From positions 558,001 to 622,000 of the forward strand of contig CAVRGR010000006.1 of assembly GCA_963720775.1 (NCBI GenBank): a DNA stretch of 64,000 bases, read 5' to 3'. The position numbers were made by a program, and so were the translations under genes. Numbering within the stretch: position 1 is the first letter of the stretch; every line of letters begins with the position of its first letter. The notes under the pieces were generated by a model. It did not search any database. It had not been told where the DNA came from and worked only from the letters and a program-made list of their open reading frames with translations. Of this stretch, positions 17,751 to 27,889 are shown in pieces. This stretch comes from JAENVT01 sp963720775. Its GTDB lineage: Bacteria; Actinomycetota; Acidimicrobiia; Acidimicrobiales; Ilumatobacteraceae.

Positions 17751-18623
17751 TCAGCCCTTCACCGCCCCGACCAGCAGGCCGCGCACCAGCGCCCGCTGGG
17801 ACAGCACGAAGACGATCGCGATCGGGATGACCGCCAGCAACGTGGCGAGGGCCAACTCGGGTCGGAAGATCGCGACCTGCTGGCCACCGCCGCCGACGGC
17901 GGGGTTGAACGACGGTGTCGAGGACAAGAGGTTCGAGAGCCCGACCTGGATCGGGTACTGCGACGAGTTGGCGAGCACGGCGTAGGGGAAGAAGAAGTTG
18001 TTCCAGTCGGCCACGAAGCTGAAGAAGAACACGAGCGCGAGCACCGGTTTGGCCAGTGGCAAAGCCACCCGCCGGAACGCTCCCCACTGGCCACACCCAT
18101 CGACGCGCGCGGCGTCGAGCAGCTCTCGCGGAAGCGCTGTGGCGTAGTAGATGTAGGCGAGGTAGACCCCAAATGGGAAGAACGCGAACGGCAGGATCAC
18201 CGACAGCACGCTGCCGATCAGGTGCAGCGAGTTGAGCTCGAGGAAGATGGGGAGGACGAGTGCCGCGGACGGCATGATCATCGTCACGAGCGTCATCGTC
18301 AGCACGGCCTTGCGGCCGCGGAACGTGCCGAACGCCAACCCGTAGCCGGCAGGCACTGCGGTTGCCAGCACGATGGCCGTCGCGCCGAGCGCGTACACCA
18401 CCGAGTTCTTGATCCACGTGCGGAAGATGTGGTTGCTGAATGCGTCGAGGTGTCGCCACGCCAGTGCCAGCTGGTGGAAGCTGCCGAAGCGGAACCAGCT
18501 GCTGCCGACGAGTGCGGCGTCGGACTTGGTCGGCGCCAGCACCAGCCACACCAGTGGGACGACGAAGAAGATGGCGAACACCGTGAGGATCGCCAGCCGG
18601 GTGACGCGGGCGAGGGCGCGCAT
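17751..18623 (-). CDS. Sugar ABC transporter permease, MalG type
   Basis: A 290-residue inner-membrane protein with six predicted membrane segments, starting with LAILTVFAIFFVVPLVWLVL. The EAA loop that touches the ATPase is present as ELLDAARVDGCGQWGAFRRV (~185-204). It belongs to the CUT1 family of carbohydrate importers and pairs with the MalF-type gene upstream, whose stop overlaps this start (ATGA at 18623). No ATPase gene lies in this operon; CUT1 systems often share an ATPase (MsmK/UgpC type) encoded elsewhere. It is followed with no gap by the dehydratase gene, so importer and enzymes are one transcription unit. Confidence 0.9.
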   Translation of the reverse strand: MRALARVTRLAILTVFAIFFVVPLVWLVLAPTKSDAALVGSSWFRFGSFHQLALAWRHLDAFSNHIFRTWIKNSVVYALGATAIVLATAVPAGYGLAFGTFRGRKAVLTMTLVTMIMPSAALVLPIFLELNSLHLIGSVLSVILPFAFFPFGVYLAYIYYATALPRELLDAARVDGCGQWGAFRRVALPLAKPVLALVFFFSFVADWNNFFFPYAVLANSSQYPIQVGLSNLLSSTPSFNPAVGGGGQQVAIFRPELALATLLAVIPIAIVFVLSQRALVRGLLVGAVKG

Positions 18624-19537
18624 CAGTCCGCTGGCCTGAACAACCCGGTGCGAGTGACGATGAGAACCGCACCCGCGAGCCCGATCAGGAGCAGGTCGAC
18701 AGCGATCGCTGCGGCGGCGTTGAAGTTCGCATAGCGGAACGCCATCTGATAGGCGAGCTGGTTCGACGACCAGGTGTCGGGGACGAGGCCGAGGCTCGCC
18801 TGGTTCACCAACTGTGGTTCCACGAAGAGCTGCGTTCCTGTGGCGAACGAGAGGATCGCCATGTACGCGATCCACTTGCGGATCAGCGGGAGCTTCAGCC
18901 GAATCGCGATCGTCCACGCGCCCGCGCCATCGATGCGGGCCGCCTCTTCGAGTTCGTGGGGAATCGTGTTGAGCGCGCCGTACATCACGACGATCCATCC
19001 GCCGGCGCCCGTCCAGAAGGCGATCGCCGCGAAGATGAACGGCAGCTTGCCCGGTGCGATCGACTGGACGAACAGGTGCGAGCCGAGCACGTGGTGCAGC
19101 ACGAACGACCACGGGCTGACCGAGGGGTCGAGCATGAACAACCACACGAGCACCGACGCGGCGCCGGCGAGGGCACCTGGCATGTAGTACATGAACCGGA
19201 ACGACGATGTGGCACGACTGGCCCTTGCGTGCAACAGCAGGGCGAGGGCGACCACCAGCACCACGAGGGCACCGAGCCACACGCTCGTGTACACGAGCAC
19301 GTGCTTGAACGCTGGTGCGAAGCGGAAGTCCCGGAACGTCTGGCTGAAGTTGGCGAATCCGGCCCAGGCTCCGGCGCCCTTCGTCACCGCGAGATAGAAC
19401 GCGTACAGCATCGGCACGATGCCGAACGCGAGTAGGAACGGCAGGTACGGCACGACGAACGAGGCGCCCTGGCCGTTGCCCCGGCCACGTCGAAGCGTGG
19501 CCGGGGAACGGGCTATCCCTGAGGCAGGCGTGCTCAC
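18623..19537 (-). CDS. Sugar ABC transporter permease, MalF type
   Basis: A 304-residue membrane protein with a short cytoplasmic N-terminus and six predicted membrane segments (first: SFVVPYLPFLLAFGIVPMLY). The EAA loop is HELEEAARIDGAGAWTIAIR (~200-219). It forms the translocation pore with the MalG-type partner. The binding-protein gene ends 4 bp upstream of this start, giving the usual order binding protein, MalF, MalG. Regulated probably by the FadR-type GntR protein divergently encoded at 21063. Confidence 0.9.
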   Translation of the reverse strand: MSTPASGIARSPATLRRGRGNGQGASFVVPYLPFLLAFGIVPMLYAFYLAVTKGAGAWAGFANFSQTFRDFRFAPAFKHVLVYTSVWLGALVVLVVALALLLHARASRATSSFRFMYYMPGALAGAASVLVWLFMLDPSVSPWSFVLHHVLGSHLFVQSIAPGKLPFIFAAIAFWTGAGGWIVVMYGALNTIPHELEEAARIDGAGAWTIAIRLKLPLIRKWIAYMAILSFATGTQLFVEPQLVNQASLGLVPDTWSSNQLAYQMAFRYANFNAAAAIAVDLLLIGLAGAVLIVTRTGLFRPAD

Positions 19538-19541
19538 GTCG

Positions 19542-20909
19542 TCATTTCTTGGCGACGGTGTAGCCAGCGGCCTTTGCGGTCTGGCCGAGTGCGTCGCCGA
19601 ACGCCGGCAGCAGCGAGCTCAACGACTTGCCCGCGACCAGCGCGTTCACCACCGTGTTCGACCAGACCGGCTGGTCGGGGTAGGTCACCAGATTCCAACC
19701 GGACCAGATCTGTGAGGCGGCCGCCTTCAGCGCCGGCGTGGGATCGGCAGCGAAGTACGAGTTGGTGGCCTGCGCCGAGAGCCAGCTATCGGCGAGCGGT
19801 CCGTAGGCCGGGTAGCCGGGCCGTGTGTCGGCGCCCGTCGGGTTGAACACCGTCGTCGCCCACACCACGAAGTCGGCCGCAGCCTGGATGTTCTTGGAGT
19901 GCCGCGAGATGATCCATGGGCCGCCGCCGACCTGACCCGTGGTGGCGGTCGAGTCGCCTTCCCATTTGAGCGGCACAGCCGCGGTGATCTGGCCTGCCGG
20001 GATGTGCAGCGTTTGATCGAACAGCGCCTGGGCGTACCAGGCTGGTCCGGGCATCAGGAGGACCTTGTCGTCGGCACCGCCGTACTTCTGGGCGAAGTCC
20101 GGCGTGAACACGCTGAGCGGCGGCACGGTGCCGTTCGTGATCAGCGGGTCGAGCAGGGTCGCCATGTCCGTGCAGTGAGCGTCGGTGGAATTGATCACGA
20201 GGCTGTTCGGACCCTTCAGCTGCTCGAGCGGGCACTGGTTGCCCCACAGGTAGATCCAGTGGCCGAACGAGTCTCCGATGTTCCCGACGATGTAGCCGGG
20301 ATGCTCCGTCGCGACCTTCTGGCCGAGAGCCGCCCATTCCTGCCACGTCGTCGGGACCGTGTAGCCGAACTGGTCCATCAGCTTCTTGTTGACCCACAGG
20401 ACCACCTGGGCGAGGTTGTCCTGCACGCAGTACTGCTGGCCGTCGACGGTGCACTGGGCGGTGGACGCCGCCGGCCACTGGCTGATCAGGTCCGGTGAGA
20501 TGAGGTCCTTCAGCGGCGCGGCGTACTCGAAAGGCTTCTGCGCCATCCACACCGGATCGTTGACCTGCTCGCTGAACACGACGTCGGGCCAACCGCTCCC
20601 GCTCCGGTTCCACAGCTGGATCTTGGTCTGCATTGTTGTTGCGCCGTTGCCGTCGCCGTCGTACGTCTGGATGTCGACCTTCACGTTCGGGTGGGCCTTG
20701 ACGTAGGCCTGAGCAACGGGGAGGCGCACGGAGTCCACCCAAACGGTGATCGAGCCGGATACGTCGCCGCCGGCCGATGTGCTCACCGACGACGATGGTG
20801 TGCCGCTCGAGCTGGAGGGGGCCTTGGACGAGCTCGAGCTCCCGCACCCAGCAATGGCGACGGCCAACGCGGCCACGACGGCAACAGTCGCCAGCAATGG
20901 ATTCTTCAT
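19542..20909 (-). CDS. Extracellular sugar-binding lipoprotein of a CUT1 ABC importer
   Basis: A 455-residue lipoprotein: signal MKNPLLATVAVVAALAVAIAGC with lipobox IAGC, a Ser-rich linker (~23-50), then a family 1 solute-binding fold (SGSITVWVDSVRLPVAQAYV, NVKVDIQTYDGDGNG, PDVVFSEQVNDPVWMAQ). Trp- and Asp-rich stretches in the second half fit stacking against a sugar. Captures an oligosaccharide or sugar outside the membrane and delivers it to the two permeases encoded next. It is the first gene of the minus-strand operon; the 150-bp region upstream is shared with the divergent GntR regulator and carries a CGTATTACG dyad. Confidence 0.88.
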   Translation of the reverse strand: MKNPLLATVAVVAALAVAIAGCGSSSSSKAPSSSSGTPSSSVSTSAGGDVSGSITVWVDSVRLPVAQAYVKAHPNVKVDIQTYDGDGNGATTMQTKIQLWNRSGSGWPDVVFSEQVNDPVWMAQKPFEYAAPLKDLISPDLISQWPAASTAQCTVDGQQYCVQDNLAQVVLWVNKKLMDQFGYTVPTTWQEWAALGQKVATEHPGYIVGNIGDSFGHWIYLWGNQCPLEQLKGPNSLVINSTDAHCTDMATLLDPLITNGTVPPLSVFTPDFAQKYGGADDKVLLMPGPAWYAQALFDQTLHIPAGQITAAVPLKWEGDSTATTGQVGGGPWIISRHSKNIQAAADFVVWATTVFNPTGADTRPGYPAYGPLADSWLSAQATNSYFAADPTPALKAAASQIWSGWNLVTYPDQPVWSNTVVNALVAGKSLSSLLPAFGDALGQTAKAAGYTVAKK

Positions 20910-20965
20910 TCGTGTTCCCCCCGGATCTGGGCCGTAGCGGTCGCCGACGGCCAGGCAAACATAAG

Positions 20966-20984
20966 TCGTATTACGTCTGATGTC
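20966..20984. promoter_or_regulatory. Candidate GntR/FadR-type operator
   Basis: TCGTATTACGT (20966-20976) fits the TnGTnnnACnA pattern known for FadR-subfamily regulators except the last base, and is directly followed by CTGATGTC. The reverse strand reads GACATCAGA, nearly the same as GACATCTGA in the other GntR intergenic region at 22623. It lies between the divergent importer operon and a GntR gene. Confidence 0.5.
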
Positions 20985-21062
20985 AACCGATGAAGTATCA
21001 AGCAGGTGTGTAGGCTCCCGTCATCGCCATCGCACCGGTTGTCCGGGGAGGTCAAGGGGGTC

Positions 21063-21836
21063 ATGATGCAGACCGGGGAGCCCGTCCCCAGCGGGTGGCA
21101 GGAGCAGCCCGAGTGGTCCCACCGACCGGTCAACCTCGCCAGCGCCCTCGCTGGCGAACTCGTCGGGCGGATCGTGCGCGGCATCTACGCGCCGGGTACG
21201 GCGCTTCCGCCGGAACCGGCGTTGTGCGACAGCTTCTCGGTCAGCCGCACCGTCGTTCGCGAGGCGGTGAAGATGCTCCAGGAGAAGGGTCTCGTGCACG
21301 TCCGCCAGGGCTCGGGGACGACGGTGATGCCGCCTGCGATGTGGAGCATGCTCGACGAGCTCGTCCTCGGGGCGACGATCGCCGAAGCCGACGGGCTCGA
21401 CGTGCTCGACGACCTCGTGGTCACTCGCCGGCTGCTGGAATCCGACATGGCCAACGTCGCGGCGCGGCTGGCCGACGACGAGGTGGTGCAACGGCTCGGA
21501 GCGATCGTCGACCGGATGGACGAGCTCGTGGGCGACCCTGTCGCCTACGCGGAGCAGGACCGAGTGTTCCACGACACGATCATGCGGACGTCGGGCAACC
21601 GCATCGCACGGGCTGTGGTGCGAGCGCTGGAGAGCCAGGTCGGCAACACGGCGCGCTACATGGGCCAGCATCGACGTGAGCTGTGCGTTGCGTCCAATCG
21701 CGGCCACCGGCTCATCTACGAGCGCATAGCCGCGCACGATCCGGCCGGCGCCTCACAGGCGCTGTTCGTCCACATCACCGAAGCGTGGGTCGTGCGGCGG
21801 GGTGGATCGGGTGAGCCGATCCGCCTCAGCCGCTGA
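21063..21836 (+). CDS. GntR-family (FadR subgroup) transcriptional regulator
   Basis: A 257-residue regulator. The N-terminal winged helix covers ~25-95 (LVGRIVRGIYAPGTALPPEP, FSVSRTVVREAVKMLQEKGL, VRQGSGTTVMP). The C-terminal FCD-type ligand domain is helical, with metal-ligand candidates Asp/His in YAEQDRVFHDTIMRTSGN and His in the last helices. Two ATGs start it (21063 or 21066) after an AAGGGGG tract. It is divergent to the CUT1 importer operon and most likely represses it, with a sugar or sugar acid as inducer. It faces the second GntR gene tail to tail. Confidence 0.88.
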   Translation: MMQTGEPVPSGWQEQPEWSHRPVNLASALAGELVGRIVRGIYAPGTALPPEPALCDSFSVSRTVVREAVKMLQEKGLVHVRQGSGTTVMPPAMWSMLDELVLGATIAEADGLDVLDDLVVTRRLLESDMANVAARLADDEVVQRLGAIVDRMDELVGDPVAYAEQDRVFHDTIMRTSGNRIARAVVRALESQVGNTARYMGQHRRELCVASNRGHRLIYERIAAHDPAGASQALFVHITEAWVVRRGGSGEPIRLSR

Positions 21837-21886
21837 CCTCCCCGCCGATCGGGTGGGAGCTGCACCGTCGGGGTATCACGAAGGCT

Positions 21887-22573
21887 TCATGGTGCGTTGA
21901 GGACCTTCCGGAACCAGGCCTCGGTGGTGGACACGTGCATCAACGCCGTGGCCTCGGCGAGCTTGGGATCGCGAGTCCGCAGGGCGGCGAGAATTTCGGT
22001 GTGCTCCGAGACGGTGCGATCTGTGGCGCCGGCCTCGATGACACCGCGCCAGGCTCGGCCGCGAGTGGTCCGGCTGGAGACGCCGTTGAGCATCGAGGCC
22101 AACGTGGCGTTGCCCGATGTGGTGGCGACGATGTTGTGGAATTCTTCGTCATAGCGAACCAGTTCATCGTGCGACGACGCCGCAGACATCAGGTGTAAGC
22201 ACCGCTCCAGTTCGTCCAGCACCTCGTCGGTCATTCGTGTCGCGGCGAGCGCCGCGGCCGCCGGCTCGAGGATCCGTCGAACCTGGACCAGTTCGAGGGT
22301 GAACTCGTTCTGCAGCAAGTCTGCCGCGGCACCGATGCCGGCGAGCAACAGCTCCGGACGCAGGCTGGTGACGTACGTGCCGTCGCCGCGGCGGACATCG
22401 AGAACCTTGGTGGTGACCAGGGCTCTTACCGCCTCACGCACGGTGCTACGGCCTCTCCCGAGTGCTTCGGCGAGATCGGCCTCAGGCGGTAAGCGTTGGC
22501 CGGGCAGCAATTCGCCGTCGGCGACAAGTTGGCGAATCTGTTGGATCGCGGCCTCCGTCAATGGAGCAGCCAT
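21887..22573 (-). CDS. GntR-family (FadR subgroup) transcriptional regulator
   Basis: A 228-residue regulator: winged helix at ~5-70 (IQQIRQLVADGELLPGQRLP, GRGRSTVREAVRALVTTKVL, VRRGDGTYVTS) and an FCD ligand domain with candidate metal ligands in RYDEEFHNIVATTSGN and His at the end (ALMHVSTTEAWF). It is divergent from the CUT2 importer and fuconate genes, the expected position of their local repressor. The intergenic region contains a GACATC-N8-GATGTC dyad. It and the regulator at 21063 share the same fold but clearly differ in sequence, so they may respond to different pathway intermediates. Confidence 0.88.
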   Translation of the reverse strand: MAAPLTEAAIQQIRQLVADGELLPGQRLPPEADLAEALGRGRSTVREAVRALVTTKVLDVRRGDGTYVTSLRPELLLAGIGAAADLLQNEFTLELVQVRRILEPAAAALAATRMTDEVLDELERCLHLMSAASSHDELVRYDEEFHNIVATTSGNATLASMLNGVSSRTTRGRAWRGVIEAGATDRTVSEHTEILAALRTRDPKLAEATALMHVSTTEAWFRKVLNAP

Positions 22574-22622
22574 TCGTTACCCCTGACTGTCGCCCCGCAG
22601 AAAAACCCTCGACGACCCTCTA

Positions 22623-22642
22623 GACATCTGATGTTTGATGTC
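22623..22642. promoter_or_regulatory. Inverted repeat between GntR gene and CUT2 importer operon
   Basis: GACATC (22623-22628) and GATGTC (22637-22642) form a perfect dyad with 8 bases between. It lies 50 bp upstream of the GntR start and 61 bp upstream of the permease start, a good place for an operator serving both. The half-site GACATC(A/T)GA recurs at 20976-20984. Confidence 0.6.
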
Positions 22643-22703
22643 ATACTGTACACCGAAGCCGCTCTGAGGCGGACCGCACGAACGGTACCGGGGGGAAACG
22701 TTC

Positions 22704-23800
22704 ATGACAAGCGTGACGAGCGCCGGAGACGAGGCGATGGCTGAATCACCCGCACCGTGGGCACCCGAGCAACCGAGCGTTCCTCATCCGGCGGGTGGAG
22801 GTCGGAGCGCCGCGCGTACCAGTCGCTTCCAGCTGCTGAACCTCTCGCTGCGAATCTTCCGGGTCGGGCCACTGCTGATCCTCGTCGGGCTGATCATCAC
22901 CATACGCCAATTGAGCCCGGTCTTCTTCACCACCGAGAACGCGGGCAACGTGCTCGGCCAGTCTGCCGCGATCGCCATCCTGTCGATCGGTCAGCTGATG
23001 GTGATCCTGACGCGCGGCATCGACCTCTCCGTCGGCTCCACGATCGCGCTGGCCTCGGTCGTCGGCGCGATCGTGTTTCAGCACGGCGCGTCGGGTGTCG
23101 TCGTTGTGCTCGTCATGTTGGGCGTCGGCGCGACAGTCGGCATGGTCAACGGCGGCGTCTACGTCTGGGGCCGTCTGCCTCATCCCTTCATCATCACGCT
23201 GGCGACCCTCAGCATTGCCAGAGGCATGGCCTTGCAGTTCTCCGGTGGCCAGCCCAAGCGCGGTGTGACCAGCGCGGTCGAGAAGATCGGCAGCGGCTCG
23301 TTCCGCTGGCTGCCCTACTCGGCCTTTCTCGTCGCCGGTGTCGCGATCGTCGCTGCGATGGCCCTGACTCGCATGGTCTGGGGGCGCTGGGTGTACGCCA
23401 CGGGTGGCAATCCCGAGGCGGCCCGCCGCACCGGTGTGCCGGTGAAGTCGGTCCTCATTTCCGTCTACGTGTTGTGCGGCCTGCTCGCCGGCGTGGCTGC
23501 GATCATCACTTCGGGACGGCTCAACGCCGGGTCGCCCACCTCCGGCAACCTCGCCGAGCTCGATTCGATCGCCGCGGTGATCATCGGTGGTGCGAGCTTT
23601 CTCGGCGGTCGTGGCACCGTGGGCAACGCGGTGGTCGGGGCACTGATGATCGGTGTCATCCGCAACGGGATGAACCTGATGAACGTCAACGCCTTCCTGC
23701 AGCCGATCGTGATCGGCTGCGTCATCGTCGTGGCGGTCGAATCGGACGTGCTGCGGAGCAAGCTCGAAGAGCGCTTCCGTGTGTTGCAGGCGGCGTTGTC

Positions 23801-23804
<4 letters not shown>
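22704..23804 (+). CDS. Sugar ABC transporter permease, RbsC type (CUT2)
   Basis: A 366-residue membrane protein with a cytoplasmic N-terminus of ~45 residues rich in Pro and Ser, then about nine hydrophobic segments. The family signature is clear: LMVILTRGIDLSVGSTIALA and DSIAAVIIGGASFLGGRGTV. RbsC-type proteins form homodimeric pores for ribose, xylose, fucose or similar monosaccharides. The ATPase gene starts inside its last codons (ATGA). ATG 22704 is preceded by GGGGGGAAA. It opens the operon permease-ATPase-binding protein followed by fuconate enzymes, so the imported sugar is probably L-fucose or a relative. Confidence 0.9.
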
Positions 23805-24601
<797 letters not shown>

Positions 24602-24647
24602 GGCGCGTACCACGGGCAGGCCCTGCCCTCAACAAGGAGACACACCA

Positions 24648-25697
24648 ATGATCCGTAGGACGCGCACTGCGCTACTTCTTTGCCTGTCGCTCGGTCTCGT
24701 GGCCGCGGCGTGCGGGAGCGACACCAAGACCAGCTCCACCACGGTGGCTCCGGCCGCCACGGCGGCGCCGCCGACAGCGGCGCCGACGACTCAGCCACCT
24801 TCCACCGAGGCACCCACGACTGCCGCGCCTACCGAGACCACCGCCGGCAGCGGCGAGGCGTCAGGCAAGATCGGCTTCATCACAAAGTTCCCGGTCGACT
24901 TCTACGACACGATGGTCGACGCGGCGAAGACGTGGAACAAAGACCATCCCAGCATCGAACTGGTCTTCGCCCAAGGCACCAGTGGCACTGACGACGAGGG
25001 CGAGATCAACGCGATCGAGTCGATGATCACTCAGGGCGTGAAGGCGATTGCCATCACACCTACGAGCCCGAACGTTCAGGACGCCTTGCAGAAGGCAGTG
25101 GACAAGGGCATCAAGGTGATCCTCATCGACAACGACATTCCGGGTTGGGACGGCAAGACCGCGCTCGTCGCCACGGACAACAAGGCCGGTGGCGTGCTGG
25201 CCGGCAAGTTCATGGCCACGCAAGTGAAGCCCGGCGACAAGATCGCCATCCTGAAAGGCGTCGCCGGTGCGCCATCGCTCGAGGATCGCGTGACCGGCTT
25301 CCTCGAAGGCCTTGGTGACGGCTTCCAGATCGTCTCGCAACTACCGACCGACTGCGATCAAACGAAGGGCCTCAACGCTGCCCAGGACATCCTCACCGCC
25401 AACCCGGACGTCACAGCGATCTACGGCGCATGCGGGCCACCAATCATTGGCGCCATGCAGGCCGTGAAGACGGCAGGAAAGACCGTCAAGCTCGTCGGTT
25501 TCGATGCCGGCCCTGACGAGGTCGCCGCGATCGTCGCCGGTGATGAGCTCGGATCTGTCGCCCAGTTCCCGGCGAAGATGGGTTCGATGGGCGCCCAGGC
25601 GGCCCTCGACGCGGTCAGCGGCAAGAACGTGCAGGCCAACATCGACACCGGTACGGAGATGGTGACGAAGGACAACGCGGCACAATTCGGTGGGTGA
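24648..25697 (+). CDS. Periplasmic-type sugar-binding lipoprotein (RbsB-like)
   Basis: A 349-residue lipoprotein: signal MIRRTRTALLLCLSLGLVAAAC, lipobox VAAAC, a Thr/Pro/Ala linker (~25-75) and a type I periplasmic binding fold (KIGFITKFPVDFYDTMVDAA, AIAITPTSPNVQDALQKAVD, VILIDNDIPG, VKLVGFDAGPDEVAAI). This is the peripla_BP_4 architecture used for ribose, xylose, fucose and autoinducer-2. Start ATG 24648 follows AAGGAGA at ideal spacing. Expected to be the most expressed gene of the importer operon. The fuconate dehydratase gene follows 30 bp downstream. Confidence 0.9.
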   Translation: MIRRTRTALLLCLSLGLVAAACGSDTKTSSTTVAPAATAAPPTAAPTTQPPSTEAPTTAAPTETTAGSGEASGKIGFITKFPVDFYDTMVDAAKTWNKDHPSIELVFAQGTSGTDDEGEINAIESMITQGVKAIAITPTSPNVQDALQKAVDKGIKVILIDNDIPGWDGKTALVATDNKAGGVLAGKFMATQVKPGDKIAILKGVAGAPSLEDRVTGFLEGLGDGFQIVSQLPTDCDQTKGLNAAQDILTANPDVTAIYGACGPPIIGAMQAVKTAGKTVKLVGFDAGPDEVAAIVAGDELGSVAQFPAKMGSMGAQAALDAVSGKNVQANIDTGTEMVTKDNAAQFGG

Positions 25698-25727
25698 CGA
25701 GAGCGACACTCGCCAGGGGGACAACCC

Positions 25728-27029
25728 ATGACGACCATCACGGCCCTCGACGTCGTCGACGTCCGCTTCCCAACGTCGCGAACGTTGGACGGATCAGACG
25801 CGATGAATCCAGAGCCGGATTATTCCGCAGCGTACGTAGTGCTGCGCACGGATGATCCGGCTCTCGCGGGTTACTCGCTGCTGTTCACGACAGGGCGCGG
25901 CAACGACGTGGCCTGTGCAGCAGTGCGCGCCCTCGCAACGTACGTCGTCGGTCGCGAGGTGGCCCCTCTCGTTTCCGATATCGGAGCCCTCGCCGGCCAG
26001 CTGACCTGGGATGGTCAGCTGCGCTGGCTGGGCCCCGAAAAGGGGGTGATGCACATGGCGATCGGCGCGGTCGTGAACGCGACGTGGGATCTGCGTTCGC
26101 GTCTGGCCGGGCAGCCACTGTGGCGGCTGCTGGCGACGATGTCACCCGACGAGATCGTTGCCCAAGTCGACTTCACCTACATCGACGACGCAATGACCAA
26201 CGAGGAGGCGCGTTCGCTGCTCGTTGCCCAGGCTTCTTCTCGGGGAGAACGAATCGCGGTAATCGAGGCCACCGGTCTGCCGGCCTACACCACGTCGGCA
26301 GGATGGTTGGGATACGACGACGAGAAGCTGGAGCACCTCGTGCAGGAATCGCTGGACAACGGCTTCACGATGATCAAGCTCAAGGTCGGAGCCGACGTCG
26401 AATCCGACGTGCGCAGACTCGCGCTCGCTCGTTCGCTGGTCGGCGAACGAGCGCAGATCTCGATCGATGCCAATCAACGTTGGGGTGTTCGTCAAGCAAT
26501 CGAATGGATGGCGCAGTTGTCCCCGTTCGACCCGTACTGGATCGAGGAACCGACGTCTCCCGACGACGTACTCGGCCATCGCACGATCCGCGATGCCGTC
26601 CATCCGGTACGTGTGGCGACAGGTGAACACGTGCAGAACAAGATCATCTTCAAGCAGATGTTGCAGGCCGGTGCTATCGACGTGGTGCAGATCGACGCCT
26701 GCCGTGTCGGCGGCATCAACGAGAACTTGGCGATCCTGCTGCTCGCGGCGAAGTTTGGTGTGCCCGTGTGTCCGCACGCGGGTGGTGTCGGCTTGTGCGA
26801 GATGGTGCAACATCTGGCGATGTTCGACTTTGTCGCGATCAGCGGCTCGTCGCAGGGACGGTGGATCGAATACGTCGACCACCTCCATGAGCACTTCACC
26901 GACCCCGCGGTCGTCACCAACGGGCGATACCGGGCCCCGCTCACGCCAGGAGGTGGTGGACAGATGCATCCGGAATCGGTCGCTGCCTACCGGTATCCCG
27001 ACGGCCCCGCCTGGCGGGCGTCCACATGA
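25728..27029 (+). CDS. L-fuconate dehydratase
   Basis: A 433-residue enolase-superfamily enzyme with the hallmarks of L-fuconate dehydratases (bacterial FucD, human ENOSF1): the N-terminal RTLDGSDAMNPEPDYSAAYV, the YTTSAGWLGYDDEKL loop, MIKLKVG (base Lys pair near 220), SIDANQRWG (metal Asp), YWIEEPTSPDD (Glu), VATGEHVQNK (Glu/His) and VCPHAGGVGLCEMVQH. It converts L-fuconate to 2-keto-3-deoxy-L-fuconate with Mg2+. Length is usual for the family. The lactonase gene begins within its last codons (ATGA overlap at 27026). This enzyme anchors the assignment of the whole region to 6-deoxyhexose oxidation. Confidence 0.92.
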   Translation: MTTITALDVVDVRFPTSRTLDGSDAMNPEPDYSAAYVVLRTDDPALAGYSLLFTTGRGNDVACAAVRALATYVVGREVAPLVSDIGALAGQLTWDGQLRWLGPEKGVMHMAIGAVVNATWDLRSRLAGQPLWRLLATMSPDEIVAQVDFTYIDDAMTNEEARSLLVAQASSRGERIAVIEATGLPAYTTSAGWLGYDDEKLEHLVQESLDNGFTMIKLKVGADVESDVRRLALARSLVGERAQISIDANQRWGVRQAIEWMAQLSPFDPYWIEEPTSPDDVLGHRTIRDAVHPVRVATGEHVQNKIIFKQMLQAGAIDVVQIDACRVGGINENLAILLLAAKFGVPVCPHAGGVGLCEMVQHLAMFDFVAISGSSQGRWIEYVDHLHEHFTDPAVVTNGRYRAPLTPGGGGQMHPESVAAYRYPDGPAWRAST

Positions 27030-27889
27030 CGATCGTCGACGCTCATCATCACGTGTGGGATCTCACCACCCGCGACCAGCCATGGATCGGCGAGTCGATG
27101 AAGCCGATCCGCCGGTCGTTCGATTTGGCCGACTTTGCCCAGGCGGCGCGGCCATCTGGTGTGGTCGGGTCCGTGGTTGTGCAATGTGTTGCCGACGTGG
27201 CGGAAACACACGAGTTGTTGGTGGCCGCGGACCGCGATCCACTCGTAGCGGGCGTCGTCGGGTATGCCGACCTGACGGCAGGCGATGCCGGCGAGCGTCT
27301 CGACGCGCTGCGCGAGCGCGTCGGTGGCGGGATGCTCGTCGGCGTTCGCCACGTCGTGGAGGCGGAGCCCGATCCCGATTGGTTGAGCAGGCCCGCGGTC
27401 GTTGCCAGCCTTCGTGAGGTGGCCAGGCGTGGCCTCGTGTACGACCTGCTGATCCGGCCCGATCAGGTCGACGCGGCCGTTGCCGCGACGCGAGCCGTTC
27501 CGGAGGGGCGGTTCGTGCTCGACCATCTGGGCAAGCCTCCGATCGCCCGCCACGCGAGCGAGCCGTGGGTGAGCCAACTGGCCTCACTCGGGCGATGTCC
27601 GAACGTGGCAGCCAAGATCTCGGGACTGCTGACCGAGGCGGACTGGTCGCAATGGACTACCGACGATGTGCGGCCGTACGTGCTCGCAGCGGTCGACTTC
27701 TTCGGCCCCAGCCGACTGATGTTCGGCAGCGACTGGCCAGTGTGCCTTCTCGCCTCCGACTACGCACGGCAGGCGCAGGCGATCAAGTTGCTGACGGCCG
27801 ATCTGTCCAGAGCGGAACAGGTGGCGATATTCCACGACAACGCGATCGCAACATACAAGCTGACGATCAAGGAGAACGCCGATGCATGA
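27026..27889 (+). CDS. Amidohydrolase-family lactonase (L-fuconolactonase type)
   Basis: A 287-residue TIM-barrel hydrolase of the amidohydrolase-2 group: VDAHHHVWD with the metal/active-site His at the N-terminus, DHLGKPP, NVAAKISGL and MFGSDWPVCLL (catalytic Asp) near residue 235. L-fucono- and L-rhamnono-lactonases share exactly this set. It would open the lactone made by the aldose dehydrogenase, giving fuconate for the neighbouring dehydratase. Overlaps the dehydratase gene by 4 bases and the SDR gene by 8, so the three are translated together. Confidence 0.88.
   Translation: MTIVDAHHHVWDLTTRDQPWIGESMKPIRRSFDLADFAQAARPSGVVGSVVVQCVADVAETHELLVAADRDPLVAGVVGYADLTAGDAGERLDALRERVGGGMLVGVRHVVEAEPDPDWLSRPAVVASLREVARRGLVYDLLIRPDQVDAAVAATRAVPEGRFVLDHLGKPPIARHASEPWVSQLASLGRCPNVAAKISGLLTEADWSQWTTDDVRPYVLAAVDFFGPSRLMFGSDWPVCLLASDYARQAQAIKLLTADLSRAEQVAIFHDNAIATYKLTIKENADA

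Noticed and set aside
16606..18672. Upstream part of a long minus-strand open frame (16165-18672)
   Set aside because: Only its first part is real (aldose dehydrogenase up to 16605); the rest is out of frame with the dehydratase and permease genes.
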